Shown: one piece after another, positions 25,414-34,778 of the stretch | How the letters are laid out: the number at the start of each line of letters is the position of its first letter | Position numbering within the stretch: the first letter of the stretch is position 1 | Source of the DNA: Paenibacillus barcinonensis | GTDB taxonomy: Bacteria; Bacillota; Bacilli; Paenibacillales; Paenibacillaceae | Direction: 5' to 3' | Assembly (NCBI RefSeq): GCF_003217495.1 | Contig: NZ_QJSW01000015.1 | Location: 76,241-140,240 of the forward strand | Length of the DNA: 64,000 nt | Notes under the pieces: model-generated | What the model saw: the letters and a program-made list of their open reading frames with translations, nothing else | What the model was told of the DNA's origin: nothing | Database searches by the model: none | Translations under genes and position numbers: made by a program

Positions 25414-27363
25414 CTATCCTTCCATCTCCCCTTTGTAAAAAGGGTTCCACCCCTGGCCTTTGCCCGACGGCATCGCGCCTGGCACACCGTCCGCCTCAAG
25501 CAGCGGACGGACAACTAACTTCACAGGCCACGTCTCGCTCTCGAAAATAACCCGAGCAAGCGCGGCCCGATCCGCTTCGGGAAGCTGCACAGCATGCAGC
25601 GCTTCCCGCCAGGCCTGCTCCGTGATCTCCCAGAACTCCGTTTCCGGGATGTTATACACTTCGCTCAAAGCCTCCATGATCGCAGCCAGATTCACCTGCG
25701 TCCCGAGAGACTGCACGTAGAAGATCAGCTTCTCGATCGTTTCATTGTAAAGGCTGTTGGAATATCCGGGGCGAATGTGATATGCCGGATCGGCTATCCC
25801 ATGCTTGTCCAGATACGGCTGATGCAGACGCACAGAGTCATGGTCCCGGAACAGCAGCCCCTTCACCTGATTATCCCGCAGGACGAGACAGCAGTTCTGA
25901 CCATGAATCTCCGGCACAACCCCCACCTTGAATAGCCGCATGACAATATCATAGAACGTGGCAGCTATGTCAGAATAGAAGTCCAGCACATGCTTCGCAC
26001 TCGGCTCCCTGCCTGCAATGTCGCTCAGCAGATGGTGCCCGTCCAGATTTACGCCAAGTGCAGCCATCGGAATGATTTTATAAGCATCGTCCAGAAGCTC
26101 AGCCGGATAAACCCGAATCTGTGCTGCCAGATGGCGCGGGTGATCATCGAACAGCCCCATGGCCTCCGGCATGTATCCCCACCAGTTCTGCTCCTCACAC
26201 ATATACACCTTGTCTTGCAGCGTCTCGTCACAAGCCACTGCCTGTCTCAGCATTCTCTCCCCCACAAGCCCGTTCAGCAGCTTAACCACCGGAAGATAAC
26301 GCGCCGCACCTAACGACAGAACACTGACCGGCAGCTTGAGCATAAGCGCAGACTCCGCAGTTTGAGCCATGGAGCGCAGGGAAGAGGTAGCGTATACGTT
26401 ACCAACCTGTGTATCCAGCACTACAATCGTGCCCGCTACGATTTCTTTGGTGAAGCGGGGCAAAATCACATGCTCTAGCTGCCACGGATGGACTGGCATT
26501 GGCACATAAGCGTCTATGCTCAGACCTCTACGAAGGTATTCCGATTGCATCTCTTCACGCTGGGAATCATACAGTACATTCAGAATGGACATGCCACCTT
26601 CACATCCCTGCTGCACTGCATCCCGCTTGATTGCCACCCAGCGCAGCGGGATCGTCTTCCCGAACTCGGCTGCATATCTGGCAACATCTTCTGCGCTGAA
26701 TCCGACCTTTGCTTTGGAGCATGGATGGAACGGACGATCTCGCAGTGCAGCAATACGCTCTCCCTTCACAAACCAATCATATGCTGACTTCGGATGACAT
26801 GCAGATAACGTCTGTACCTGATCCCAGCCCAGTGCGTACTGTTCTACCGCCAGATTCACGCTTGCCAGGAAATCCGCCACACCGGGCTGTGAATAGGCAT
26901 CCTGAGACAATGCCCGCTGTAGCACCGCTTGGGCCACTTCGGCAGGAGTGAGAATCTCACTCCAGCTGCCATCCGGCTTCTCCTCATAGATGGGCGAACC
27001 CGGAACCCACTGCACTGCCTGCCGTACCCCTTTTTCCACCAGACACAGTACACCCTCTGTATGCAATCCCAAACGAAAAGGCACCATAGCCGCAGGCGTA
27101 TCCTCACCAGAACTGTGCTCATGTTTATTCTGCACATCGACAGGGTGATGGTGCGTATGATGCTTCCCGGTGCTCTTTGCCACTTGAGTCTCATATCTCT
27201 TATACAAGTTTCGAAGCGGTGCAGGAGCAACGGCCAAATCAACAAAGGATTGACCTTCCAGCGGAAGCAACTGCTCCGCCAGCAGACTATTCATCAGATC
27301 AGACATCACCCGTAGCTCAGCGGCTTGCCGACTGGAACACTGAATTAGCGTTGACATGTTCAT
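25414..27363 (-). CDS. NIS siderophore synthetase (IucA/IucC family, SbnC/AcsA-like)
   Basis: ATP-dependent condensation of a carboxylate (citrate or 2-oxoglutarate part) with an amine or alcohol in the cytosol. The 649-residue protein shows the family landmarks 'RPFHPCSKAKVGFS' (about 212-225), 'PMPVHPWQLEH' (about 293) and 'EIHGQNCCLVL' (about 505), for ATP and substrate binding. It is longer than usual (about 590) because of a His-rich insert at 62-92 (KHHTHHHPVD). It is last in the operon, overlapping the decarboxylase gene by 47 bases. By gene order it is the third synthetase beside the SbnE- and SbnF-like pair; assignment to the 2-oxoglutarate step is inference. Confidence 0.85.
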   Translation of the reverse strand: MNMSTLIQCSSRQAAELRVMSDLMNSLLAEQLLPLEGQSFVDLAVAPAPLRNLYKRYETQVAKSTGKHHTHHHPVDVQNKHEHSSGEDTPAAMVPFRLGLHTEGVLCLVEKGVRQAVQWVPGSPIYEEKPDGSWSEILTPAEVAQAVLQRALSQDAYSQPGVADFLASVNLAVEQYALGWDQVQTLSACHPKSAYDWFVKGERIAALRDRPFHPCSKAKVGFSAEDVARYAAEFGKTIPLRWVAIKRDAVQQGCEGGMSILNVLYDSQREEMQSEYLRRGLSIDAYVPMPVHPWQLEHVILPRFTKEIVAGTIVVLDTQVGNVYATSSLRSMAQTAESALMLKLPVSVLSLGAARYLPVVKLLNGLVGERMLRQAVACDETLQDKVYMCEEQNWWGYMPEAMGLFDDHPRHLAAQIRVYPAELLDDAYKIIPMAALGVNLDGHHLLSDIAGREPSAKHVLDFYSDIAATFYDIVMRLFKVGVVPEIHGQNCCLVLRDNQVKGLLFRDHDSVRLHQPYLDKHGIADPAYHIRPGYSNSLYNETIEKLIFYVQSLGTQVNLAAIMEALSEVYNIPETEFWEITEQAWREALHAVQLPEADRAALARVIFESETWPVKLVVRPLLEADGVPGAMPSGKGQGWNPFYKGEMEG

Positions 27364-28828
27364 CCTCCTCCGTCAAATAGTGAAATGCCGGGTGCGGATG
27401 TCCCAGAAAATCGTGATGGGAGATCGTCCAGGAGTACGCACCGGATTTAACAAAAACAACAATATCACCTACCCGTAACCTCTCCACTTCTGCATCTGAA
27501 TGCAGACGATCCTTCGGTGTACATAGCTCACCTGCGATGTGGACTCGCCCTTGCTTGACTTCGGGTCTGCTGAACGCATGTTGCCATTGTTCTGTATATA
27601 CAATCTGGAATGGATGATTGTGTCCCCATGAGGCAGGCAGACGCTGATGATGTGTACCTCCTCGCACGATGGCAAACCACTCTCCATGCGAACGCTTGAT
27701 ATCCGTGACCTCTGCTGCATAATAACCGTGTTCGGCAACCAGCAGGCGACCTGATTCGAAGAACAGCTCACCTCCGCGGGCAGCAAGGCGCTTTCTGCTC
27801 TCACTCTGCTCCAGAAGCTTCGTAAACAAAGGCCAGTCGAAGCCAGGACTGCCATCATACGTCACACCGAAGCCACCACCCGCATTCACAATGTCTACCT
27901 GCACGTGATATCGCTGCTGCCACTGCTCCACCTTTTGCAAATACAGCTCAATCATCTCGGCATGCAGCCCTGCATCCATGTTGTTGGACAAGGAATGAAA
28001 ATGGAATCCACACAACCGAATCACCCCCGCGCCTTCCACGCGGAGCAGCTCGATCGCCTCCTCCAGATCCTCTTCATCCATTCCAAATGGACTCGGACTG
28101 CCTCCCATGACAATCTTCGTTTGCGGCAGCGCACTGCTTCGCAGGTTAATTCGCAGCAGCACACGAACCTCAGGCACATCTCCCCTGTGACCTGCGACCT
28201 CCCATGTTTGCTCCGGGTGTTCCAGCACCATCTTGTGGGCGCAGTATTCCGTATCGTCCTCCTGCTCACCTGTCCGTTTGCCTGATTGCGCACTTACCTG
28301 CTCATCTGCCAGCTTAACCGCCAGCTCACCAGCTTCTCTCCCTGCTTGCCTCCGTTGCTGCTGTACTTGCTCTTCTGGCTCGCGATCATCATTCCGCTCT
28401 GACTGCTTCATATGTTCATCACGTGTTACAATGCGCTCCTTCGCAATGGCAATAATACGCCTCAGCTCCAGCACGCTCTCCACATGGATATAGCTCACGT
28501 CCTGCTCCAGCGCTTGCTTCAGCTCGCTTTCCTTCTTGCCTGGGCCTCCGAACAGAATCGGAACATCGCGGCTTACCGCCCTCACCTTCAGCAGCTCGCC
28601 AATAGAAGCCACCTCAAAGCCCTTCACCCATGGAAGCAAGGCTTCAATAATACGTGGATCAGGGTTCGCTTTGATCGCATAGAACAATCTCGTGTTCACA
28701 GGCATCGTTTGCAGCATTTCACGCACCTGTGCCTGTATTCCAGCCAAATCGTAGATATATGAACAGATTGGCTCGTCCAGCTTTACCCGTTTTAGTTCCT
28801 CCAGCGCTTGCTGTACCCCTGCTTTCAT
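27317..28828 (-). CDS. PLP-dependent decarboxylase of siderophore precursor (SbnH/AcsE-like)
   Basis: Fold-type III decarboxylase related to diaminopimelate decarboxylase; SbnH and AcsE remove a carboxyl group from the citryl-amino-acid intermediate. The PLP lysine is Lys53 in FYAIKANPDP. 'FHFHSLSNNMD' and 'GGGFGVTYDG' bind the cofactor, and 'GELCTPKDRL' near 425 supplies the active-site cysteine. The 503 residues exceed the usual about 400 because a hydrophilic Glu/Gln/Arg-rich insert of about 85 residues (133-219) splits the barrel. The start ATG at 28828 overlaps the preceding stop by four bases (ATGA). Both synteny with sbnG-sbnH and motifs support the call. Confidence 0.88.
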   Translation of the reverse strand: MKAGVQQALEELKRVKLDEPICSYIYDLAGIQAQVREMLQTMPVNTRLFYAIKANPDPRIIEALLPWVKGFEVASIGELLKVRAVSRDVPILFGGPGKKESELKQALEQDVSYIHVESVLELRRIIAIAKERIVTRDEHMKQSERNDDREPEEQVQQQRRQAGREAGELAVKLADEQVSAQSGKRTGEQEDDTEYCAHKMVLEHPEQTWEVAGHRGDVPEVRVLLRINLRSSALPQTKIVMGGSPSPFGMDEEDLEEAIELLRVEGAGVIRLCGFHFHSLSNNMDAGLHAEMIELYLQKVEQWQQRYHVQVDIVNAGGGFGVTYDGSPGFDWPLFTKLLEQSESRKRLAARGGELFFESGRLLVAEHGYYAAEVTDIKRSHGEWFAIVRGGTHHQRLPASWGHNHPFQIVYTEQWQHAFSRPEVKQGRVHIAGELCTPKDRLHSDAEVERLRVGDIVVFVKSGAYSWTISHHDFLGHPHPAFHYLTEEDEHVNANSVFQSASR

Positions 28829-29601
28829 GTCTGTCCACCTGCATTTCTGTAGTCGTTTCGCTTTTGGGTATATGCCCGGAATGCTGTATTACGGTCATCC
28901 CCGAGCACATAGATGTGCACACCCCGTTCACGCCACACCTGCATGTCCTTGATTCCCCTTGTCACCGTGGCATAGGGCACGCCGCACTGCTGTGCAGTGT
29001 CATGGAGTGTCCGCAGCGCATCCTGCACGTCCGGGTGATCTGTCTGCCAAGGCACACCCAGCGACTGCGACAAATCCGCCGCCCCTTCCAGCACAAAGCT
29101 CACCTGCGGATGAGACATCAGTTCCGGGCTTTGCCGCACACCCTTCACGCTTTCAATCATAGGCACAATCATCACCTGTTCATTGGCCTCCGCAATGTAG
29201 TCTATCAGCGGAAACTTGCCGAATACTCCAGGCCGTCCGCTGTTCAGACTACGCATGCCTATCGGATGATAATACGCATGATGTACCGCTTCCTTCACTT
29301 GAGCCAGCGTTTCTACATGCGGAATGACGATGCCCTGTGCCCCGCAGTCCAGCACTTTCAGAATTTCGGTCCGCTCCACCCTCGAGATGCGCACCAAGGG
29401 TGTAAGCTCAGCCAGCTCGGCCGCTCGAATTAATTCTTCTACGGATTCCATCGACGTCGCTGTATGCTCCAGATCAATAATGACAAAGTCATATTCGGCC
29501 TGACCGATCAACTCTATGATGATGGGATGCGGAATAGAGACAAACAGGCCGAATACTTCCTGTTTACGAGCGATCTTATCCTTGAGTGTATTCACCCTCA
29601 T
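28825..29601 (-). CDS. sbnG: SbnG-type citrate synthase (HpcH/HpaI aldolase fold)
   Basis: The 258-residue protein belongs to the HpcH/HpaI aldolase family. In staphyloferrin B and achromobactin loci this member (SbnG, AcsB) makes citrate from oxaloacetate and acetyl-CoA for the siderophore, independent of the TCA cycle. Visible motifs: DLEHTATS (43-50), Arg71, PHVET (94-98), the loop 'GMRSLNSGRPG' (about 115-125) that marks SbnG-like proteins, and 'MIES' near 148 with the metal-binding Glu. It overlaps both neighbours by four bases (ATGA), so translation is tightly coupled. A generic class II aldolase role is less likely in this setting. Confidence 0.88.
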   Translation of the reverse strand: MRVNTLKDKIARKQEVFGLFVSIPHPIIIELIGQAEYDFVIIDLEHTATSMESVEELIRAAELAELTPLVRISRVERTEILKVLDCGAQGIVIPHVETLAQVKEAVHHAYYHPIGMRSLNSGRPGVFGKFPLIDYIAEANEQVMIVPMIESVKGVRQSPELMSHPQVSFVLEGAADLSQSLGVPWQTDHPDVQDALRTLHDTAQQCGVPYATVTRGIKDMQVWRERGVHIYVLGDDRNTAFRAYTQKRNDYRNAGGQT

Positions 29602-31412
29602 TGGCCTTCTGCCTTCTGTTGGAGCGTATCCTTAGCCAGCTTGAGCGGGTTACTTGCTTTGCGGAAATATAGCTCGCCATCCCCATACAGCCGGCGTTTG
29701 GTCATCTCTTCAATCAAGGCATCTGCTGCAAAAAGGTCAAACATCTTAAACCTCTCCGCATACTCGGGATGCTGCCGCTGATAATCCAGAATGACACCTG
29801 CACACAGCTTCCAGAAGCTTTCTTCGGACAGGCCGAAGGGCTCCAGTGCCAGCGCAATATCCGTCATGCAGATAAAAAAGAAAGCATCATACGTATAGTC
29901 ACGCACCTCCGACACATCACCAGCGTAGATGAACGAATACCGGTTGAACTTACGGTGTGTTTCCGGTTCGGGATGCAGCTTGGGCGCACGTTCCGGGTGC
30001 AATAGCTGATCCGGGACGTACCGGACGCCATCATGCAAATCCTTGATGATGATGCGTTTGGGCAGTTCGTTTTCAATCACCAGAATGATATTCTGGGCAT
30101 GAGATTCAAGCGCAATCCCGTGCGCATATAACAGATGAATAATCGGCAAGGTAAGTGTGCGAACGAGCGCTTCTGCCCACTCCTGTACCCCATACCGCTG
30201 AATGGCCTCCTGCACATAAGGAACTCCGTTCCGCTGCACCAGCATCAGGGCATTCAGCGGCCAAGCCGTCTCACCTGCGCTCAGGTGAACGGATACATTT
30301 TCACGCCAGATTGCACCGAGAGTGCCGTAAGCGCGCCCATATTGAGTGACAGGCAGTTGTTCATAGCGGAACGAAAGGCCCATGATTTCTTTCAAAATGG
30401 CAAACTGCTCCTGCCGCAACAGCTCATCCTCACGCACCAGTTCATCCAGCCAATCGCTGATCAGAGGCGCATTTTGCGTTGTATGCTGGGCAAGAATACG
30501 CGTGCTCGACGTGTTGGTAATGCTCAGAGCCAGCTTGATATAAGGGGCCTGCTTATTCTTCCGGTTCGAGAGAGAACGAATGGATTGCTGCGCACGGTAG
30601 GTGGAGGAAGAAGCCCCCAGATACACGATGTCGCCATCCATCAGCTGCCGGGCAAATATAGACTCCAGTGCATGCTCCCACTGCCAAGGATGAACAGGAA
30701 TCAAGCTGTAGGAACCGATATCGTTCGAACCTGCTTTAGCCAAAAGATTCTGGCGGAACTGCTGCCTGTCCTCCACGGTCAGGTGCTGCTCAAGCAAAGA
30801 CTCACAAGTGTAACCGCTGGATACAGCCGTTTGGGCCAGTTCCTTTCTCACCGCAACCCAGATCAGTGCAACGTCTGCATTAAACTCGGGGCCGTAGGCC
30901 AGATTGTCCTGTAGCGAGAACCCTAGCCGTGACTTGTAGCTTGGATGATACAGATGACCGTCAGTCATATGACTCTCCAGTGCATCGTAGTGCCGATCCC
31001 CAATTGGAATGCTCTGTGGCAATACTGCGCGGCACTGACTATCCTTGGCCATCGTTTCCTGTAGCTCCTGAATAAAAGCCGATACATTCGCACCCTTCAG
31101 GTGGTTCAACACCATTTCCTCCAGAAACCGATCCAGATCGGAGCAGACGATGCCCTCACGCATAATAGATCCTTTCTTCACCTTCACTCGGCCAAACGAA
31201 AACTTTTGCTCCGCCTCACAGGTATACACCACGGATTCGCCTGAAGCTGTAGTTCCGCTGGTACGCCACTCCTGTCCGTTCACCTGACAATCCAAAATCC
31301 CCTCAAACCATAGCGCCTCCAGCGTCTGCCGCATGATTCGCTCCTGAACTTCCACATATACAGGGCTCTCGCCTGTCTTAATTTCGATATCCATGACTGT
31401 CACATGCTTCAC
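29598..31412 (-). CDS. NIS siderophore synthetase (IucA/IucC family, SbnF-like)
   Basis: The 604-residue synthetase carries 'GHLYHPSYKSRLGFS' (about 144-158), 'SLIPVHPWQWEH' (about 224-235), 'ASSSTYRAQQSIRSL' and 'ALESHAQNIIL' (about 437). It couples an amine to a citryl intermediate with ATP. By position after the SbnE-like gene and directly before the citrate synthase it corresponds to SbnF, which in staphyloferrin B performs the second condensation. The start is uncertain: GTG 31412 abuts AGGGAG, GTG 31403 has better spacing and ATG 31394 is also in frame. The gene overlaps the preceding one by 35 bases at most. Confidence 0.85.
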   Translation of the reverse strand: MKHVTVMDIEIKTGESPVYVEVQERIMRQTLEALWFEGILDCQVNGQEWRTSGTTASGESVVYTCEAEQKFSFGRVKVKKGSIMREGIVCSDLDRFLEEMVLNHLKGANVSAFIQELQETMAKDSQCRAVLPQSIPIGDRHYDALESHMTDGHLYHPSYKSRLGFSLQDNLAYGPEFNADVALIWVAVRKELAQTAVSSGYTCESLLEQHLTVEDRQQFRQNLLAKAGSNDIGSYSLIPVHPWQWEHALESIFARQLMDGDIVYLGASSSTYRAQQSIRSLSNRKNKQAPYIKLALSITNTSSTRILAQHTTQNAPLISDWLDELVREDELLRQEQFAILKEIMGLSFRYEQLPVTQYGRAYGTLGAIWRENVSVHLSAGETAWPLNALMLVQRNGVPYVQEAIQRYGVQEWAEALVRTLTLPIIHLLYAHGIALESHAQNIILVIENELPKRIIIKDLHDGVRYVPDQLLHPERAPKLHPEPETHRKFNRYSFIYAGDVSEVRDYTYDAFFFICMTDIALALEPFGLSEESFWKLCAGVILDYQRQHPEYAERFKMFDLFAADALIEEMTKRRLYGDGELYFRKASNPLKLAKDTLQQKAEGQ

Positions 31413-33375
31413 TCCCTAAACGTTTCATGACGTTACGTACCGGCACATATGCCGGGGTCTGACTAATGCCCGTGAGACAGCTGACCAGATTTTGTTTGGC
31501 GAGAAAAGCCTCTGCCGTCAGCAGATGCTGTACATAAATGTTGCCTGTTCGAGCCAGCTCTGCCTCCAGCGCATGTCGCACCTGCATCCAGAAGTGCTCT
31601 TCCGGCACCCCCATATCCCGGGCAAGAACATGAAGCAAGGCTCCAAGGTGGTTGACGATAAAATAATACGAGGTCCGCGCCCACGCCTGTTCACGCGAAT
31701 AATATAACAGCCCTGTTATTTCTATAGGTTTAGATGTAACTTCGGCTTTGGTTGCGGCTTTGGTTGTAGCTTTGTTTGCTGCAATTGCCTGATCTTGCAT
31801 CTGTTCATCCTGCAGTCGTTCACTGACGAATTCCCGGTCAACACTTACCCCTTCCAGATCACGCACGATAAAAGCAACAGGCATGCCCCGCTCAAGCGTC
31901 ACCAGAGTGTTCTGTAGATGGGCTTCAAAATGAATGCCCTTCTCTCCAGCCGCTCTTACCAGCGGTAGCAGTGAGCAGTCCAGATAACGGGCGAGCCAGT
32001 GCTCCACCAAGCCTATGTTGATCCTTGGATTGGTCGCAGTCGCAGGTTGATACCCTGCCTGACCATGCCAGATGTGGTCGTTGGTGGATTGTTTACTTCC
32101 TGCAGATAACATATGAGTGCCCTCTGTATATTTACTGTTTGCTTTATCACCCTTGCTCTCATGACCATGACCAGCGTAATGGCCAAGCATGGTGATCAGC
32201 CGGGATGGTGCCCCCGGTAGCGGCGACTCCACCAAACTGGACAACACATATGTATCCGCGGGATCGAACTCAATCGGCCGGTAAGCGATGGTGAACAGGC
32301 TTGTAAGCTCTTCCTCCTCGAACATACATGTCGCTACACCTGTCTCGTACGCAATATGAGTCTGCGGCTCGGCTGCAAAACATCCTTGCTGCCACACATA
32401 TCTGGACGCATCCAGTGTGCGCCTCATCTGCTCGGCATTGTTGGTACGAATCATATTCGTAATCTGCATGTTCAGTGACAGCTTGATGTTACAGCTCCAG
32501 TCCGGCACGTATACCGTACGCACAGAGGAAGTGGGGTAAACCCTGGGTCCTGCACTGCCGAGCAGCAGCAGCTTCTCTTCGCGGATATAGGACTGAACCT
32601 CGTCCAGACGTGTGATGTGTTCATATTGCCATGGGTGGACGGGCAGCAGCCCATACATGCTCATTTTTTCTTTGGACACAGGCAAGTCGTAGCTTGCCAG
32701 TAAAGATTGAAGATTTATTTTTTCCGCGTGCTTCACCCATTCCTCTGCATACACATCCTGCCTTACGGCGATATAACAGAGCTGGAACGAGACCTGAAGC
32801 TCCGGGCTGTACTTCCGTACATCCTCTGCGGTAAAACCTCTGGAGTTTTTCGGAAACGGGTGAAACGGATGACCATACAATAAAGACTGCTCGGATGTAA
32901 TGTAATTATGGATACCGTGGTCTGATGCCTGCTCCATGTACAAGGTCAGATTAGATGCGCTGTTCTCGACCTTTTGGGCAAAATCATCGAACCGATCCGT
33001 GACTTTTTCTCTTGTATACTTTATTTGCTCTTCTTGTCCTGTTCCTTCTCCTGAACAATTCCCCTCCTTGCCTTCTCCGGCAATCTCAGCGGAAATCCAG
33101 CGTGCCAGATCACGGTAATGTACCGTTCCCCCGTTATAGCTGATGCTCGAATACTCATGCTCACCCATCGCCGAGTAATAGGACAGCTTTCCAGTCACCC
33201 TTACACCGCTACACGGAAAAAAGATGGAATAGATGTGCGTATCCGGTTTGAGCTGGATATGCTCTTTCCTCTCCGGCCCAAGCTCGCGGATATAACAGTT
33301 CAGCAGCAGTTTACATGTATGTTCATCGGCCTGCTGCGCCGCCCTGGACTTGCGTTTGATTCCCATTTTGAACAA
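31378..33375 (-). CDS. NIS siderophore synthetase (IucA/IucC family, SbnE/AcsD-like)
   Basis: The 665-residue synthetase has 'YGHPFHPFPKNSRGF' (about 167-181), 'YGLLPVHPWQYEH', 'PTSSVRTVYVP' and 'HFEAHLQNTLV' near 500. Its closest pattern is type A, which adds the first amine or hydroxy acid to citrate, as AcsD and SbnE do. Low-complexity inserts are visible at about 100-122 (EGKEGNCSGEGTGQEE), around 400-440 and around 550 (KATTKAATKAE). Start TTG 33375 has AGGTAGG five bases upstream; ATG 33366 is possible. It overlaps the exporter gene by 53 bases. Exact substrate needs biochemical work; the family is certain. Confidence 0.85.
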   Translation of the reverse strand: MFKMGIKRKSRAAQQADEHTCKLLLNCYIRELGPERKEHIQLKPDTHIYSIFFPCSGVRVTGKLSYYSAMGEHEYSSISYNGGTVHYRDLARWISAEIAGEGKEGNCSGEGTGQEEQIKYTREKVTDRFDDFAQKVENSASNLTLYMEQASDHGIHNYITSEQSLLYGHPFHPFPKNSRGFTAEDVRKYSPELQVSFQLCYIAVRQDVYAEEWVKHAEKINLQSLLASYDLPVSKEKMSMYGLLPVHPWQYEHITRLDEVQSYIREEKLLLLGSAGPRVYPTSSVRTVYVPDWSCNIKLSLNMQITNMIRTNNAEQMRRTLDASRYVWQQGCFAAEPQTHIAYETGVATCMFEEEELTSLFTIAYRPIEFDPADTYVLSSLVESPLPGAPSRLITMLGHYAGHGHESKGDKANSKYTEGTHMLSAGSKQSTNDHIWHGQAGYQPATATNPRINIGLVEHWLARYLDCSLLPLVRAAGEKGIHFEAHLQNTLVTLERGMPVAFIVRDLEGVSVDREFVSERLQDEQMQDQAIAANKATTKAATKAEVTSKPIEITGLLYYSREQAWARTSYYFIVNHLGALLHVLARDMGVPEEHFWMQVRHALEAELARTGNIYVQHLLTAEAFLAKQNLVSCLTGISQTPAYVPVRNVMKRLGSEACDSHGYRN

Positions 33376-34777
33376 GGATGCCTACCTTCTTTCGCGTTAT
33401 AAGTAATACCAGAGGTAATGTCAGCAGGATGGCGCAGCCCAGCCCGATGCATATTTCCTGGAGAGCTCCCCATTTGGCCAGATCAACTGCTCTGCCATGT
33501 CCGGCAAGCCACTGCCAGCGCATATCGTAATACAGCGTCATACCCATAACTGCAAATGATGAAGCCAATCGTTCAATCGTGGTGCATAACACCGATCCTT
33601 CATGCATGTCTTCCTCGGGCAAGGCCTGTAGTCCAAGCGAGGTGATGCTCATGCCTGACAGTCCCACACCAATCCCCCGGCAGGCCATCAGCACACCGAT
33701 GATCCAGATTGGCGGTCCCATGGGCAAAAAAGCAAATATCAGGATCGACAGCGATACGAGCAGGGTTCCCCACGCGATAAAACGAAGTGAACGACCGCGA
33801 TCCAGCCAATTGCCGCCAATCCACATGAACAGACTGGTGCAGATGGACAGTGGAATAAACAATGCCCCGGAAAGCGCCGGAGACAATTGAAATACCTCCT
33901 GCAGAAGCAGAGGCACCGCAAAAATGACACCAAACATCACACAGTCCTGAATCGTTGAGATGACAACCGTAAGAGGGTATATTCCTTGTCTTCGCAGTAG
34001 CTTGTAACGTATCAGCGGCTCTTCACGTCGATTCTCTACCTGGATAAAGCGCATTAGCAGCATCAAGCCAAAGGCAATCAGTAGCCATCGTATCCACAGT
34101 GTTCCCGCTTGGCTGGCGAACAGCTGTACTCCCAGACTGAGTGCCCCGACTGCACCTGCAAGACGCAGCACACTGGAGGGATGCCATGATTTTCTGCGAG
34201 CCGGGATATAGGTTTGAATGACCTTTGCACATCCAATCCAGGAAAACACTGCGAGAGGCACATTCAGCCAAAACAGCATCTCCAGCCGCCCATATTGAAT
34301 GATGACACCACCCAGCGTCGGCCCAGCAGCAGGAGCAAGCATAAGCAGGAGACCCCACGCGCCCGTAATACGTCCCCGAACCTCCGGTCCGTAAACGTCA
34401 AACAGCAGTACAAGGGACAATGGAATCATCAGCCCCGCCGCTACACCATGCATGAACCGTACCACCAGCAACACCTCGATAGAAGCATGGAACAGCGCTC
34501 CCAGTACGGAGAATCCTCCATAGATGGCAATGCCCAGCATATACGTCCGCTTGCGTCCCAGCCGATCTACAATCAGCGAGGCCAGCGGCATCGTTAATGT
34601 CATGGCGAGCATGTACAGCGCAATGATCCAGCCGCCTGCGGTGGTGGAGATGTGATAATGCTTGATAAAATAAGGCAGCAGCAGGTTAAACGCACTGTTG
34701 GTGAGCACCAGGGTAAAGGCTCCGAGCAGAATAGCCAGTAATACCGCATGCTGCCTAAGCAATGATATTTTCAGCAT
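33323..34777 (-). CDS. MFS exporter of the siderophore locus (SbnD/YhcA-like)
   Basis: The 484-residue membrane protein has about 14 predicted helices and the MFS loop motif 'LIVDRLGRKRTYMLG' after helix 2 (about 55-70), as in the DHA2/EmrB drug-exporter group. The corresponding genes in the staphyloferrin B and achromobactin loci (sbnD, yhcA) export the finished siderophore. The ATG at 34777 follows the aminotransferase stop by one base, and the frame also reaches back to 34828, which has no better site. Position between aminotransferase and synthetase genes supports the exporter role. Transport direction and ligand are inferred. Confidence 0.85.
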   Translation of the reverse strand: MLKISLLRQHAVLLAILLGAFTLVLTNSAFNLLLPYFIKHYHISTTAGGWIIALYMLAMTLTMPLASLIVDRLGRKRTYMLGIAIYGGFSVLGALFHASIEVLLVVRFMHGVAAGLMIPLSLVLLFDVYGPEVRGRITGAWGLLLMLAPAAGPTLGGVIIQYGRLEMLFWLNVPLAVFSWIGCAKVIQTYIPARRKSWHPSSVLRLAGAVGALSLGVQLFASQAGTLWIRWLLIAFGLMLLMRFIQVENRREEPLIRYKLLRRQGIYPLTVVISTIQDCVMFGVIFAVPLLLQEVFQLSPALSGALFIPLSICTSLFMWIGGNWLDRGRSLRFIAWGTLLVSLSILIFAFLPMGPPIWIIGVLMACRGIGVGLSGMSITSLGLQALPEEDMHEGSVLCTTIERLASSFAVMGMTLYYDMRWQWLAGHGRAVDLAKWGALQEICIGLGCAILLTLPLVLLITRKKVGILVQNGNQTQVQGGAAGR

Positions 34778-34778
34778 G

